From Hyphomicrobiales bacterium (GTDB lineage: Bacteria > Pseudomonadota > Alphaproteobacteria > Rhizobiales > Xanthobacteraceae), in assembly GCA_019075925.1 (NCBI GenBank), contig JAGXAC010000013.1, positions 1 to 36,167 of the forward strand: DNA of 36,167 nucleotides. Direction: 5' to 3'. The position numbers and the translations under genes were made by a program. Below the pieces are notes generated by a model. That model worked only from the letters and a program-made list of their open reading frames with translations, ran no database searches and had not been told where the DNA came from. Of the stretch, positions 24,841 to 34,146 are shown one piece after another (the first letter of the stretch is position 1; every line of letters starts with the position of its first letter).

Positions 24841-26907
24841 ATGGCGTGGCGGCAGGGACGAAAGCGTGGCGGCACCGCCGACGGCTTCGATCTGCGCTTA
24901 TGGCCGCAGGACCGTATCGGCGGGCCGCCGAAAGGGCACGCAACCGGCGCGCAGCGCAAATCCCGCAAACGCGGCCGCCGTAAAGCCCGCTTCAGCATCG
25001 GCCGGCTGATCTATTGGGGCGTCGTGCTGACGCTCTGGGCGGTTATCGCCGGCATCGGCACGCTGGTCTGGATCGGCATCCATTTGCCGCCGATACAATC
25101 ACTCGCAATACCCAAGCGTCCGCCGTCGGTGCTCATCCTCGGCGCCAACGGTGCAACGCTCGCCACCCGCGGCGATATGGGCGGCGCGGCGGTGGCGCTC
25201 AACGAACTTCCGGACTACGTGCCGAAGGCGTTCATCGCCATCGAGGATCGCCGGTTCTATTCCCATCACGGCGTCGATCCGCGGGGCATTCTCCGCGCCG
25301 TCATCGCCGACGTACTGCACCGCGGCGCGTCGCAAGGCGGTTCGACCATCACCCAGCAGCTCGCCAAAAACCTGTTCCTGACGCAGCAACGCACCGTATC
25401 GCGCAAGCTCCAGGAATTGGTGCTGGCCATCTGGCTCGAACACAAATTCACGAAGGCGCAGATTCTCGATCTTTATCTCAATCGCGTTTATTTCGGCTCC
25501 GGCGCTTACGGCGTGGAAGCTGCGTCGCAGCGCTATTTCGGAAAATCGGCGCGGCGGTTGACGCTCGCGGAAGCGGCTTTGCTTGCCGGTCTCGTGCAAT
25601 CGCCGGCGCGGCTCGCGCCGAGCCGTAACCCGGACGGCGCCGAGCGGCGCGCGCGACTGGTGCTTGCCGACATGGCCGAGCAGAAATTCATCACCGGCGA
25701 AGCCGCCAGGGTCGCCGCCGCTCACCCCGCACGCGCAGTGAAGGCGGCCGGCGCGACCGCCGCCAACTACGTCGCCGACTGGGTGATGGACGCGGTCAAC
25801 GACATCGTCGGCAGTTTCGACGAGGATATCGTGGTCGAAACATCGATCGATCCGGTGCTGCAAACCGCCGCCGAACACGCCCTCACCGACATACTCGCGC
25901 AAAAGGGCGAAAAGCTGAATGTCGGCGAGGGCGCGCTGGTTGCCATGACGCCGGATGGCGTCGTGCGCGCGCTCGTCGGCGGCAAGAGCTACGCCGAAAG
26001 CCAGTTCAATCGCGCCATATCGGCCAGGCGCCAGCCCGGCTCGGCATTCAAACCGTTCGTCTATCTCACCGCGCTCGAGCACGGCCTCACGCCGGACAGC
26101 GTGCGCGACGACGCCCCGATTGCGGTGAACGGCTGGAAGCCGGAAAACTACGAACGCAAGTATTTGGGTCCGGTGACGCTGACGCAGGCGCTGGCCGATT
26201 CGCTCAACACCGTGTCGGTGCGGCTGACGCTGGAATTCGGCCCCGCCGCCGTGGCGCGTACCGCTTATCGGATGGGCATCACGTCACCGATCGAGCCGAA
26301 CGCGTCGATTGCGCTCGGCACCTCGGAAGTTTCACCACTTGAACTCGTCGCGGCCTATACGCCTTTCGCCAATGGCGGCTTCGGCGTTTCGCCGCATGTC
26401 GTCGAGCGTGTGCGGACGCCAGGCGGCAAAACGCTCTACGCGCGCTCGACCCAGCTCCTCGGCCGTATCGTCGACGCCCGCTACGTAGCGATGATGAACA
26501 CCATGCTGCACCAAACGCTGGTCAGCGGCACCGCGCGCCGCGCCGACCTGCCGGGATGGCTGGCAGCCGGCAAGACCGGCACCAGTCAGGATTTCCGCGA
26601 CGCCTGGTTCATCGGCTATACGTCGCATCTCGTCACCGGCATCTGGCTCGGCAACGACGATAATTCGCCGACCCGCAGGGCGGTCGGCAGCGGCTTGCCG
26701 GTTGAGATCTGGAGCCGATTCATGAAGACCGCGCATCAAGGTGTAACGCCGGTGCCGCTACTCGGTCTCGGCAACGTCGCCGGCCTCGGTAACGGCTGGA
26801 CGGCGCCGGCTCCAAACGTCGCTCAAGCTCCGGCGCCACGCCCGACACAGCCGGCCGACGGCGGCCTCGATTCGTGGCTGCTCGACAAGCTGTTCGGCCG
26901 CCGCTAG
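24841..26907 (+). CDS. Class A penicillin-binding protein (PBP1A family), transglycosylase/transpeptidase
   Basis: Bifunctional peptidoglycan synthase of 688 residues, anchored in the inner membrane with its catalytic domains in the periplasm. A basic cytoplasmic N-terminus of about 50 residues (RKSRKRGRRKAR) precedes a single membrane helix (about 53-75). The GT51 glycosyltransferase domain shows IEDRRFYSHHGVDPRG with the catalytic Glu near 135, GGSTITQQLAKNLFL, RKLQELVLAIWLE and LNRVYFGSGAYGVEAA. The transpeptidase has SAFK (Ser401 nucleophile), SLN (about 453) and KTGTS (about 577). It ends in a short Pro/Ala-rich tail. It is shorter than the roughly 800-850-residue PBP1A of enterics, as in the compact alphaproteobacterial group. 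Confidence 0.94.
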   Translation: MAWRQGRKRGGTADGFDLRLWPQDRIGGPPKGHATGAQRKSRKRGRRKARFSIGRLIYWGVVLTLWAVIAGIGTLVWIGIHLPPIQSLAIPKRPPSVLILGANGATLATRGDMGGAAVALNELPDYVPKAFIAIEDRRFYSHHGVDPRGILRAVIADVLHRGASQGGSTITQQLAKNLFLTQQRTVSRKLQELVLAIWLEHKFTKAQILDLYLNRVYFGSGAYGVEAASQRYFGKSARRLTLAEAALLAGLVQSPARLAPSRNPDGAERRARLVLADMAEQKFITGEAARVAAAHPARAVKAAGATAANYVADWVMDAVNDIVGSFDEDIVVETSIDPVLQTAAEHALTDILAQKGEKLNVGEGALVAMTPDGVVRALVGGKSYAESQFNRAISARRQPGSAFKPFVYLTALEHGLTPDSVRDDAPIAVNGWKPENYERKYLGPVTLTQALADSLNTVSVRLTLEFGPAAVARTAYRMGITSPIEPNASIALGTSEVSPLELVAAYTPFANGGFGVSPHVVERVRTPGGKTLYARSTQLLGRIVDARYVAMMNTMLHQTLVSGTARRADLPGWLAAGKTGTSQDFRDAWFIGYTSHLVTGIWLGNDDNSPTRRAVGSGLPVEIWSRFMKTAHQGVTPVPLLGLGNVAGLGNGWTAPAPNVAQAPAPRPTQPADGGLDSWLLDKLFGRR

Positions 26908-27009
26908 AGCGCGTTCGTTGGACGATGCATTGTTTTCCGCACGCTCCGGCCGCCGAGCGGATCAAGTCGCACGGCGGCAAATAGCGGATCGCTTGAACCG
27001 GCACGTGGA

Positions 27010-29163
27010 TCAGATCGGCCTGTTCAGGTCCTGATTCGCAAGCGGCAGCGAGCGGATACGCTTGCCGGTGGCCGCGAAGACGGCGTTACACAGAGCCGGC
27101 GCGACCGGCGGGACCGGCGGCTCGCCGACCCCGCCCCAGAAGCCGCCGCTCGACAAGATCACGGTCTCGACCGGCGGCGCATCGGCCATTCGCAACATCT
27201 GATAGTCGTTGAAAGTCCCCTGCTCGACCGCGCCATTCTTGATGGTGATCTCGCCCAGCAACGCCGCCGTCAAACCAAATATCACCGCACCCTCGTTTTG
27301 CATCTCGATCGACAGCGGATTGACCACATGACCCGGATCGATTGCCGAAACGAACCGGTGTACGTGCAGCTTGCCTTGGTCGACCGAAACCTCGGCCACC
27401 TGCGCGCAGAAGCTGCCGCATGCCTCGGTCACGGCAATGCCGCGATGCACGCCAGGCGGCGGCGGCGTCTGCCAGTTCGCCTTCGTTGCCGCGGCGTCGA
27501 GCACGGCGAGATTTTTCGGGCTATTGCGCAACAAGCGTCGGCGATAGAGATAAGGATCAATACCGGCGGCAGCCGCCATCTCGTCGACGAACGATTCCTT
27601 GTAGAACGTGTTCTGCGTGTAATTAATCGCGCGCCAAACGCCGAGCGGCACCGGCAATCCCTGCACCACGTAGTCGACCAGATAATTGGGTACGTCGTAG
27701 GCCATTTCTTCGGCAAGTCCGGACAGAAAAGTGTGATCTACGTAGTTGAGGTGGAAGCCGGGGACCAGCGCGGCGACAAAAGACGGACCGGCCAGCCTGA
27801 TCGTCCACGCCACCGGCATTCCGTCGGCGCCGAGTCCCGCCACCAGTCGCGCCATGCCGAATGGCCGGTAATAGTCGTGTTTGATGTCCTCCTCGCGCGT
27901 CCAAAGAAGCTTGACCGGCTCCTCGCCCGCCATGGCGATCTGCACGGCTTGGCGGACGTACTCCTGGATCGCGCCACGCCGGCCGAAGCCGCCGCCGAGC
28001 GAGGCCGCATGAACCTTCACCTTGTCGCTGCTTACCTTCGCGGCCCTGGCGGCGGTTGCCAGCGCCGTCATCGCATCCTGCGTCGGCACCCACACCTCAA
28101 CGCCTTCCTTGGTGACGTGGGCGGTGCAGGTTTGCGGCTCCATGGTCGCATGGGCCAGAAACGGCACCTGATACTCCGCTTCCACGCGACGAACCGCACC
28201 TGCCATACCGGCGACCACGTCGCCGTCGGTGCGTCCGATCTGCGACTTTTCCGCATGCAGGGCCGCACGCACGGCATCGGCAATCGTTGCGTCCGAAAGC
28301 GTTCCATTACCGCCGTCGTTCCACTCGATCGGCAATGCTTCGAGCGCACGCTTGGCGCGCCACCACGAATCGGCGACGACCGCAACCGCATCCTGCAGCC
28401 GGACCACCCGCCGGACGCCCTTCATCGAAGCGATTGCATTCTCGTTGACGGCCTTCAGCGATCCGCCAAAGACCGGACTATGGGCAATGGCGGCATAAAG
28501 CATGCCGGGCAATCGCACATCGACGGCATAGATCGGTTGCGCCGTCACCTTGTCACGCATGTCGAGCCGCCGCTGCGGCGTGCCGGCGAGCGTCCAGTCG
28601 GCCGGATCTTTCAACGCAACATGCGCGGGCGGCGTCACTTTTGCGGCCGCCGCGGCAACGGCACCGAAGGTCACGCTACGACCGCTCGGTTTGTGAACAA
28701 CGACGCCTTTGTGCGCGACACAGTCCTTTGCCGATACATCCCAGCGCGCCGCGGCCGCCGCGATCAGCATTTCCCGCGCCGTCGCGCCGGCTTGCCGCAG
28801 ATAGAGCTGCGACGCGGCGATCGACCGGCTGGCGCCGGTCTGCATGTCGCCCCAGGCCGCGTGGCGGCGCAGATTGTCCTGCGGCGTCACGCTGACGATG
28901 CGAACATTCGACCAGTCGCACTCGAGTTCTTCCGCGACCAGCATGGCCAGGCCGGTTTGTGCGCCTTGCCCCATCTCGGCACGGGCGACGCGGATAAGCA
29001 CCGAGTTATCCGGGCCGATGTTAAGCCAGACGGTAACTTCGGGCATTTCATCGGCGGCCGATACCGGCTCGAACGGTATGGCAAGGCCGAGCGCGAGACC
29101 GCCCCCCACCATGCCGACGCTGGCAAGAAAGGACCGACGGCTTAACGCCACATCCGACGTCAT
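27010..29163 (-). CDS. Molybdenum hydroxylase catalytic subunit, isoquinoline 1-oxidoreductase beta (IorB)-like, Tat-exported
   Basis: Molybdopterin-cytosine-dinucleotide-binding large subunit of the xanthine-dehydrogenase family, 717 residues. The N-terminus has a twin-arginine signal (LSRRSFLASVG, Arg9-Arg10) and a hydrophobic stretch, so the enzyme is expected in the periplasm. Family blocks are RVARAEMGQGAQTGLAML, HATMEPQTCTAHV, LGGGFGRRG, and near the C-terminus GGVGEPPVPPVAPALCNA, which holds the active-site Glu. Such subunits (IorB, aldehyde or N-heterocycle oxidases) normally work with a small 2Fe-2S subunit of IorA type and often a cytochrome; neither is encoded next to it. Start ATG 29163 is supported by GAAGGA. 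It is divergent from the CoxL-like gene at 29463. Substrate unknown. Confidence 0.9.
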   Translation of the reverse strand: MTSDVALSRRSFLASVGMVGGGLALGLAIPFEPVSAADEMPEVTVWLNIGPDNSVLIRVARAEMGQGAQTGLAMLVAEELECDWSNVRIVSVTPQDNLRRHAAWGDMQTGASRSIAASQLYLRQAGATAREMLIAAAAARWDVSAKDCVAHKGVVVHKPSGRSVTFGAVAAAAAKVTPPAHVALKDPADWTLAGTPQRRLDMRDKVTAQPIYAVDVRLPGMLYAAIAHSPVFGGSLKAVNENAIASMKGVRRVVRLQDAVAVVADSWWRAKRALEALPIEWNDGGNGTLSDATIADAVRAALHAEKSQIGRTDGDVVAGMAGAVRRVEAEYQVPFLAHATMEPQTCTAHVTKEGVEVWVPTQDAMTALATAARAAKVSSDKVKVHAASLGGGFGRRGAIQEYVRQAVQIAMAGEEPVKLLWTREEDIKHDYYRPFGMARLVAGLGADGMPVAWTIRLAGPSFVAALVPGFHLNYVDHTFLSGLAEEMAYDVPNYLVDYVVQGLPVPLGVWRAINYTQNTFYKESFVDEMAAAAGIDPYLYRRRLLRNSPKNLAVLDAAATKANWQTPPPPGVHRGIAVTEACGSFCAQVAEVSVDQGKLHVHRFVSAIDPGHVVNPLSIEMQNEGAVIFGLTAALLGEITIKNGAVEQGTFNDYQMLRMADAPPVETVILSSGGFWGGVGEPPVPPVAPALCNAVFAATGKRIRSLPLANQDLNRPI

Positions 29164-29462
29164 CGGAATTCCTTCAGCCGCTGCGTTCGAAGCGAGAGCG
29201 GGTGGCCCCGGGTCAACCCTCGTCAGTCAAGTCCCGTGCAATTTCGCCGCCTCCGGCATCCTAACAAACAAAGGGCCGTAGGCAACGGCGATTTCCACTC
29301 GTGGTTTAGGGATCGCCGATAGCAACAACGGCTGCGACGGATTGCTGCAGCAGCCCTGGGCACGTGAGGGAAGGATTGGCAGGAGGGGCGTGTTTAGCGG
29401 TCGGTAGTTTCGGTTATAAAGGGGGCCAGCCATATCCCCGATTGGAAGTTCCGGAATACAGC
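29164..29462. other. 299-bp divergent intergenic region between the two molybdenum hydroxylase genes
   Basis: No gene is seen. A TATAAA hexamer at 29415-29420 lies 43 bp before the CoxL-like start, but its -35 region is poor. A small palindrome GCTGCAGC is at 29344-29351. Both genes must have their promoters here; no clear operator stands out. Confidence 0.5.
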
Positions 29463-31811
29463 ATGGACGCACAATCCAATGGCCGCGCGGCTGACGGGCC
29501 GCGCGTAGAGGACGACGTTCTCGTCCGCGGCTACGGCCGCTACGTCGGCGACGCGCCGGTGCCAAACGAGACTTACGCCTGTTTCGTGCGGTCGCCGCAT
29601 GCGTTTGCCCGCATCGCGCGCGTTGACGTTACGGCGGCGCTGGCCGCGCCCGGCGTCGTCGGCGTGCTGACCGGCAACGACACGCAAGAGCTCGAAAGCA
29701 TTGGCCGCCATCCTCCGCTAAACGGGCGTGGCGGCAAGCCTCTTGTCATGCCGCACCGGCCGGCACTGGCGGCACGACAGGTGACGCATGTCGGCGAGCC
29801 GGTGGCCATGGTCGTCGCCGAGAGCGCCATTGCCGCGCAAGATGCCGCCGAGCTGGTGGCCATCGAATACGAGCCGCTGACGCCGGTGACCGACGCGCGC
29901 AAGGCGCTCGAACCGGACGCGCCGCAGGTGTGGCCGGAAGCGCGGGGTAATCTCGGCATCGATTGGCCGGGTTTCGCGGCCGACCCGGATGCCAATGCAC
30001 GTGCGATCGACGCGATTTTTGCCGGCGCCAAATTCGTGGCGCGCATCGCGGTGATGAATCAGCGCATGGCGGTCGCCTCCATGGAGCCGCGCGGCGCGAC
30101 GGCAAGCTATGACGCGGCCGCCGATCTGTATACGTTGCGGGCCTGCTCGCAGGGCGCGCGGATTTTGCGCGACGACCTCGTTGCGGTCATGCAAATACCG
30201 AAGGAGCGCTTGCGCGTTGTCACCGACGATGTCGGCGGCGCCTTCGGCCTGAAGACCGGTTCGTATCCCGAATACCTCGCGCTGATGGTAGGCGCCAAAA
30301 AGTTCAAGCGCCCGATCCATTGGATGTCGGGCCGCGCCGAAGCGTTCCTCTCCGACAACCAGGCGCGCGACATTTATTCCGAAGCCGAACTGGCGCTCGA
30401 CGCGAAGGGCCGCTTCCTGGCGTTGCGCATCCGCAACGTCGCCAATCTCGGCGCCTATGTCGGTTCGGTCGGAGCCGCCATCCCGTGCCTGAGTTTCGGC
30501 CGCTGCCTGCCTGGCATGTACGACATCAAGCACATCGATCTCAGTGTCCGCTGCGCGTTCACGAACACGCTGCCGACGGCTCCCTATCGCGGCGCCGGCC
30601 GACCGGAGGCGAATTATGTGATGGAGCGCGCGGTAGAGGAGGCCGCCCGAATCACCGGCATCGATCCCGCAAAATTGCGGCGGCGCAACCTCATCCCGAC
30701 GTCCGCCATGCCCTACCGGACCGCGGTCGGTACCACCTACGACAGCGGCGACTTCGCACCCATCCTGGACAAGGCGCTGGCGCTTGCCGGTTACAATGAG
30801 TTCGGCGCGCGCCGGCGGGAAGCAAAGAAGCGGGGTAAATTCCGCGGCATCGGCATCTCCTGCATGCTGGAACACGCCGGCGGCACGCCAACCGAAGGAG
30901 CGCTGCTCACCTTTCCCGGCGACGGCACGCTTGCCCTCAATCTCAATGTGCAATCGACCGGGCAGGGCCATGCCACGGTCTTTATTCCTCTGGTCGCCGA
31001 ACGGCTCGGCGTCCCGCGCGACAAAATCGTCCACCGGCACGGCGATTCCGCGCTCGAGATCGCCGGCTATGCATCGGTCGGCTCGCGCTCCGCCATGACC
31101 GCCGGCGCCTCGACCGTGAAAGCGATCGCCGTGATGCTCGACAAGGGAAAGCATGTCGCGGCGCAAGTCTTGGAAGCCGGCGAAGGCGACATCGCCTACC
31201 AGGACGGAAAGTTCTCCGTGGTCGGCACCGACCGCCGGATCGGATTGTTCGAGGTCGCTGCTCGCGCGGCCGAACTGAAAAAAAACGGCATGATAACAGA
31301 AGACCTCGATACCAAAGTCACCACCGACACGCCGCTGACGTTTCCAAACGGCGTACACGTTGCCGAGGTCGAGATCGATCCCGACACCGGCCACATGGAT
31401 ATTGTCGCCTACACCGCGGTGGACGATTGCGGCAACCCGCTCAACGGCATGATCGTCGAAGGGCAGTTGCACGGCGCGTTGGCGCAAGGGTTCGGCCAGG
31501 CGCTGATGGAGCAGATTTTCTATGACGACGACGGCCAGTTGGTGACCGGCTCGTTTCAGGACTACGCGATGCCGCGCGCAACCGACATGCCGCGGGATAT
31601 TCGCAACGCCTTGCTTTGCGTGCCGGCAACCACCAATCCGCTCGGCGTCAAGGGGGTCGGCGAGGCCGGAACGACGGCATCAATCGCCGCGGTGATGAAC
31701 GCGGTCGCCGATGCCATTCCCGGCGGCGCCGGGGCGGATCTCGACATGCCGGTCACGGCCGCGCGCGTGTGGAAGGCATGCCAGCGCGGCAAAACTGCTG
31801 CGCCGCGCTGA
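29463..31811 (+). CDS. Molybdenum hydroxylase large subunit, CoxL-like (form II type)
   Basis: Cytosolic molybdopterin-binding subunit of the xanthine-dehydrogenase/CO-dehydrogenase family, 782 residues, normal for the group. It has VRGYGRYVGDAPVPNETYACFVRSP-type N-terminal sequence (before and after codon 30), VGGAFGLKTG (about 259), PYRGAGRPEANYVMERAVEE (about 372) and KGVGEAGTT with the catalytic Glu734. The active-site loop reads AYRGAGR-like (PYRGAGR), not the AYRCSFR of true CO dehydrogenase, so it is not expected to oxidise CO; the substrate may be an aldehyde or an aromatic N-heterocycle or acyl-CoA. The medium FAD and small 2Fe-2S subunits (CoxM, CoxS) are absent from the window. ATG 29463 is chosen over an upstream ATG at 29364 because homology starts right after it; the ribosome-binding site is weak. 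Confidence 0.9.
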   Translation: MDAQSNGRAADGPRVEDDVLVRGYGRYVGDAPVPNETYACFVRSPHAFARIARVDVTAALAAPGVVGVLTGNDTQELESIGRHPPLNGRGGKPLVMPHRPALAARQVTHVGEPVAMVVAESAIAAQDAAELVAIEYEPLTPVTDARKALEPDAPQVWPEARGNLGIDWPGFAADPDANARAIDAIFAGAKFVARIAVMNQRMAVASMEPRGATASYDAAADLYTLRACSQGARILRDDLVAVMQIPKERLRVVTDDVGGAFGLKTGSYPEYLALMVGAKKFKRPIHWMSGRAEAFLSDNQARDIYSEAELALDAKGRFLALRIRNVANLGAYVGSVGAAIPCLSFGRCLPGMYDIKHIDLSVRCAFTNTLPTAPYRGAGRPEANYVMERAVEEAARITGIDPAKLRRRNLIPTSAMPYRTAVGTTYDSGDFAPILDKALALAGYNEFGARRREAKKRGKFRGIGISCMLEHAGGTPTEGALLTFPGDGTLALNLNVQSTGQGHATVFIPLVAERLGVPRDKIVHRHGDSALEIAGYASVGSRSAMTAGASTVKAIAVMLDKGKHVAAQVLEAGEGDIAYQDGKFSVVGTDRRIGLFEVAARAAELKKNGMITEDLDTKVTTDTPLTFPNGVHVAEVEIDPDTGHMDIVAYTAVDDCGNPLNGMIVEGQLHGALAQGFGQALMEQIFYDDDGQLVTGSFQDYAMPRATDMPRDIRNALLCVPATTNPLGVKGVGEAGTTASIAAVMNAVADAIPGGAGADLDMPVTAARVWKACQRGKTAAPR

Positions 31812-31912
31812 ATCGACGGAATGTAAATTCACATGCATGTCGATACGGCCGCGCCGCATGTTGCGGCCGCCGCCGGCACGGACGGCGCTGTTGCCGCAGC
31901 AGCCGGATTGCC

Positions 31913-31940
31913 TTGCCACCCCGGAACGCCAACTTATAAT
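31913..31940 (+). promoter_or_regulatory. Sigma70-type promoter of purEK
   Basis: TTGCCA (31913-31918) and a perfect TATAAT (31935-31940) are 16 bp apart. Transcription would start near 31947, giving a leader of only about 23 nt before the purE start, with room for its ribosome-binding site and nothing more. Confidence 0.7.
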
Positions 31941-31969
31941 GCGCCGCTTCCTTCGCGCAGGGGACGAGC

Positions 31970-32473
31970 TTGGCGCCGCCGGAAGCGAAACCCGTAGCCA
32001 TCATCATGGGCAGCCAGTCCGACTGGCAGACCATGAAGCATGCCGCCGAGACGCTCGACGCTCTCGAAGTGAGCTATGACACGCGCATTGTCTCCGCCCA
32101 CCGCACGCCGGAGCGGCTTTACGCATTTGCCAAAGGCGCCAAAGACGCCGGATTTAAAGTGATCATTGCCGGTGCCGGCGGCGCCGCCCATCTGCCCGGC
32201 ATGACCGCGTCGCTGACCAGTCTTCCGGTCTTCGGCGTGCCGGTCGAAAGCAAGGCACTGTCCGGCCAGGACTCGCTTTATTCCATCGTGCAAATGCCGC
32301 CCGGCATTCCGGTCGGCACGCTGGCGATCGGACAAGCCGGCGCGATCAATGCGGCCCTTCTGGCTGCGAGCGTGCTCGCGCTCAGTGACGCAAGCCTCGG
32401 CAAGCGTCTGGAGATCTGGCGGGCGCGCCAAACCGCCTCAGTCGCCGAAGCACCGAAGGATAGCGGCGCGTGA
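31970..32473 (+). CDS. purE: N5-carboxyaminoimidazole ribonucleotide mutase, PurE
   Basis: Purine-synthesis enzyme that converts N5-CAIR to CAIR; 167 residues, a normal class I PurE. Motifs seen are [15 protein letters not shown] (substrate phosphate and carboxylate site), [13 protein letters not shown] with the catalytic His, and [26 protein letters not shown]. The start is read as TTG 31970, since AGGGGACGAGC precedes it and the conserved part begins within ten residues; there is no ATG before MGSQSD. Its TGA overlaps the purK GTG by 4 bp (GTGA), a classic purEK arrangement. Confidence 0.95.
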   Translation: MAPPEAKPVAIIMGSQSDWQTMKHAAETLDALEVSYDTRIVSAHRTPERLYAFAKGAKDAGFKVIIAGAGGAAHLPGMTASLTSLPVFGVPVESKALSGQDSLYSIVQMPPGIPVGTLAIGQAGAINAALLAASVLALSDASLGKRLEIWRARQTASVAEAPKDSGA

Positions 32474-33600
32474 GCGCCGCACAGCCGGTGCTGGCGCCCG
32501 GTGCCACGATCGGCATCCTCGGCAGCGGCCAGCTTGGTCGCATGCTGGCGCTCGCCGCGGCACGGCTCGGCCTCAAATGTCACATCTTCTCCGCCGCCGC
32601 AGAGGCACCGGCCGTCGATGTCGCGCACCGAACAACAATCGCGGATTATTCCGATACCGAGGCCCTGGCGCGCTTTGCTGCCGACGTTGACGTCGCCACC
32701 TACGAATTCGAAAACGTGCCGGCCGCGGCGGCGACCTTTCTGGCCGAGCGCATTGCCGTGCTGCCCGATCCGAATGTGCTGGCAACCACGCAAGACCGTC
32801 TGGCGGAAAAAAACTTCGTCGCCGCGCTTGGCATCCCCACCGCTCCGTTCGCCGCGGTCGGCGAGGCCGCCGCGCTGGCGCCGGCGCTTGCGAACATCGG
32901 CCGGCCGGCGGTGCTCAAAACTCGCCGTTTCGGCTATGATGGCAAAGGCCAGGCGGCGATTGGCGACGGCACCGATCCGGCAACGGCCTGGCGCGAGGTC
33001 GGCGGGCAAGCCTGCATTTTGGAAGCCTTCGTGCCGTTCGTCTATGAGGTTTCCGTGATCGCCGCGCGCGGACAAGACGGCGTCGTGGAATGTTTCGACG
33101 TCACGCAGAACGAACACCAAGACCACATTCTGAAAATCTCGCGCGTGCCGGCCTCGATTTCGGCTCACACCGCGCAGGAGGCGCTGCGGATCGCCGAAAC
33201 GATCGCGCAGAAATTCGGCTATGTCGGCGTGCTGGCGGTCGAGTTATTCGTGATGCGCGACGGCAGCGTTCTGGTCAACGAAATTGCGCCCAGGGTCCAT
33301 AACTCCGGACACTGGACGATCGATGGCGCTTCGGTATCGCAATTCGAGCAGCACATCCGGGCGGTGGCCGGCTGGCCGCTGGCGAAGCCCCTTCGACATG
33401 GCCGGGTCGAAATGATCAATCTCATTGGCAGCGAAATCGAGGATTACCGGAAATGGCTCACCGTCCCCGGCGCGGTGGTGCATCTTTACGGCAAAACCGA
33501 GGTCCGGCCCGGCCGCAAGATGGGACACGTTACACGGGTTTTTGCCGACGAGAGCCGGTCTTTCGGGCGGCCCCGAGGCGCAGGATCGGCCCGATTTTAA
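32470..33600 (+). CDS. purK: N5-carboxyaminoimidazole ribonucleotide synthase, PurK
   Basis: ATP-grasp enzyme of 376 residues that makes N5-CAIR from AIR, bicarbonate and ATP, the step before PurE. The N-terminal motif is [17 protein letters not shown]; the ATP-grasp region has [13 protein letters not shown] and [18 protein letters not shown], and the C-terminus ends in the family segment KMGHVTRVF followed by about 17 extra residues. The start is GTG 32470, overlapping the purE stop. Together with PurE it does what class II PurE does alone in animals. Confidence 0.95.
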   Translation: MSAAQPVLAPGATIGILGSGQLGRMLALAAARLGLKCHIFSAAAEAPAVDVAHRTTIADYSDTEALARFAADVDVATYEFENVPAAAATFLAERIAVLPDPNVLATTQDRLAEKNFVAALGIPTAPFAAVGEAAALAPALANIGRPAVLKTRRFGYDGKGQAAIGDGTDPATAWREVGGQACILEAFVPFVYEVSVIAARGQDGVVECFDVTQNEHQDHILKISRVPASISAHTAQEALRIAETIAQKFGYVGVLAVELFVMRDGSVLVNEIAPRVHNSGHWTIDGASVSQFEQHIRAVAGWPLAKPLRHGRVEMINLIGSEIEDYRKWLTVPGAVVHLYGKTEVRPGRKMGHVTRVFADESRSFGRPRGAGSARF

Positions 33601-33660
33601 AGGACTGGGTGGACTTGCGGGGGTGTTTCTGCTACAGACCGCGCCAATGTGGCGCAGGCG

Positions 33661-33683
33661 GCGGCGCTTGCGCCGCTCTTTCA
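33661..33683 (+). terminator. Possible terminator after purEK
   Basis: A GC-rich stem (GCGGCG at 33661-33666, CGCCGC at 33671-33676) closes CTTG and is followed by TCTTTCA. A smaller hairpin GCGCC/GGCGC lies just before it at 33641-33655. The T-tract is poor, so read-through into the bS21 gene is possible. Confidence 0.4.
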
Positions 33684-33724
33684 TTCCACAGCGCACCAAA
33701 CTGTGCCGGCAAAAAGGAGCATGC

Positions 33725-34003
33725 GTGCAGGTTCTCGTTCGGGACAATAACGTCGACCAGGCCCTCAAGGCGCTCAAGAAGAAGATGCAGCGCGAGGGTA
33801 TTTTCCGCGAAATGAAGCTTCGCGGCCATTATGAAAAACCCTCAGAACGCAAGGCACGGGAAAAGGCGGAAGCCATCCGCCGCGCTCGCAAGCTTGCCCG
33901 CAAGCGGTTGCAGCGCGAGGGCCTGTTGCCGATGAAGCCGAAGCCGACAACCGGCCCGGGCGCCGGCCGATCCGGACCGCCGCGCACCCCTCGCTTCGGC
34001 TAA
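33725..34003 (+). CDS. rpsU: 30S ribosomal protein bS21
   Basis: Small basic ribosomal protein of 92 residues that sits by the anti-Shine-Dalgarno end of 16S rRNA. It has the family start [20 protein letters not shown] (first codon GTG), [17 protein letters not shown] and the Arg/Lys-rich helix [10 protein letters not shown], followed by a Pro/Gly-rich alphaproteobacterial tail ([18 protein letters not shown]). The frame is open far upstream, but GTG 33725 follows a near-ideal AAAAGGAG site and matches the family N-terminus exactly. A terminator lies just after the stop. Confidence 0.96.
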   Translation: MQVLVRDNNVDQALKALKKKMQREGIFREMKLRGHYEKPSERKAREKAEAIRRARKLARKRLQREGLLPMKPKPTTGPGAGRSGPPRTPRFG

Positions 34004-34025
34004 AATCGACGACAATCGAGTGCGG

Positions 34026-34051
34026 GCGCGGGCTGTTCGGCCCGCGCTTTT
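34026..34051 (+). terminator. Rho-independent terminator after rpsU
   Basis: An 8-bp perfect stem (GCGCGGGC at 34026-34033, GCCCGCGC at 34040-34047) with a TGTTCG loop is followed by TTTT. It is 22 bp after the bS21 stop. Confidence 0.85.
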
Positions 34052-34146
34052 GCATTGGCCTTGCGGTAACCTTGAGCCGGGCACGGCACCGAGAGTTTCG
34101 GATGATGGGAGCGGCGTCAGCATGGAATTGGCGTGAGCGGACCAGG

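Noticed and set aside
27298-29145. A 615-codon open frame on the plus strand opposite the IorB-like gene
   Set aside because: Antisense shadow of a gene with clear family motifs; product is Arg/His-rich and low in hydrophobic core residues.
29718-31487. A 589-codon open frame on the minus strand opposite the CoxL-like gene
   Set aside because: Same reason: the plus-strand gene has all family motifs and the antisense product has none.
29463-31811. Carbon monoxide dehydrogenase large subunit (CoxL, form I)
   Set aside because: The active-site loop is PYRGAGR and lacks the Cys of AYRCSFR that holds the copper; coxM and coxS are absent.
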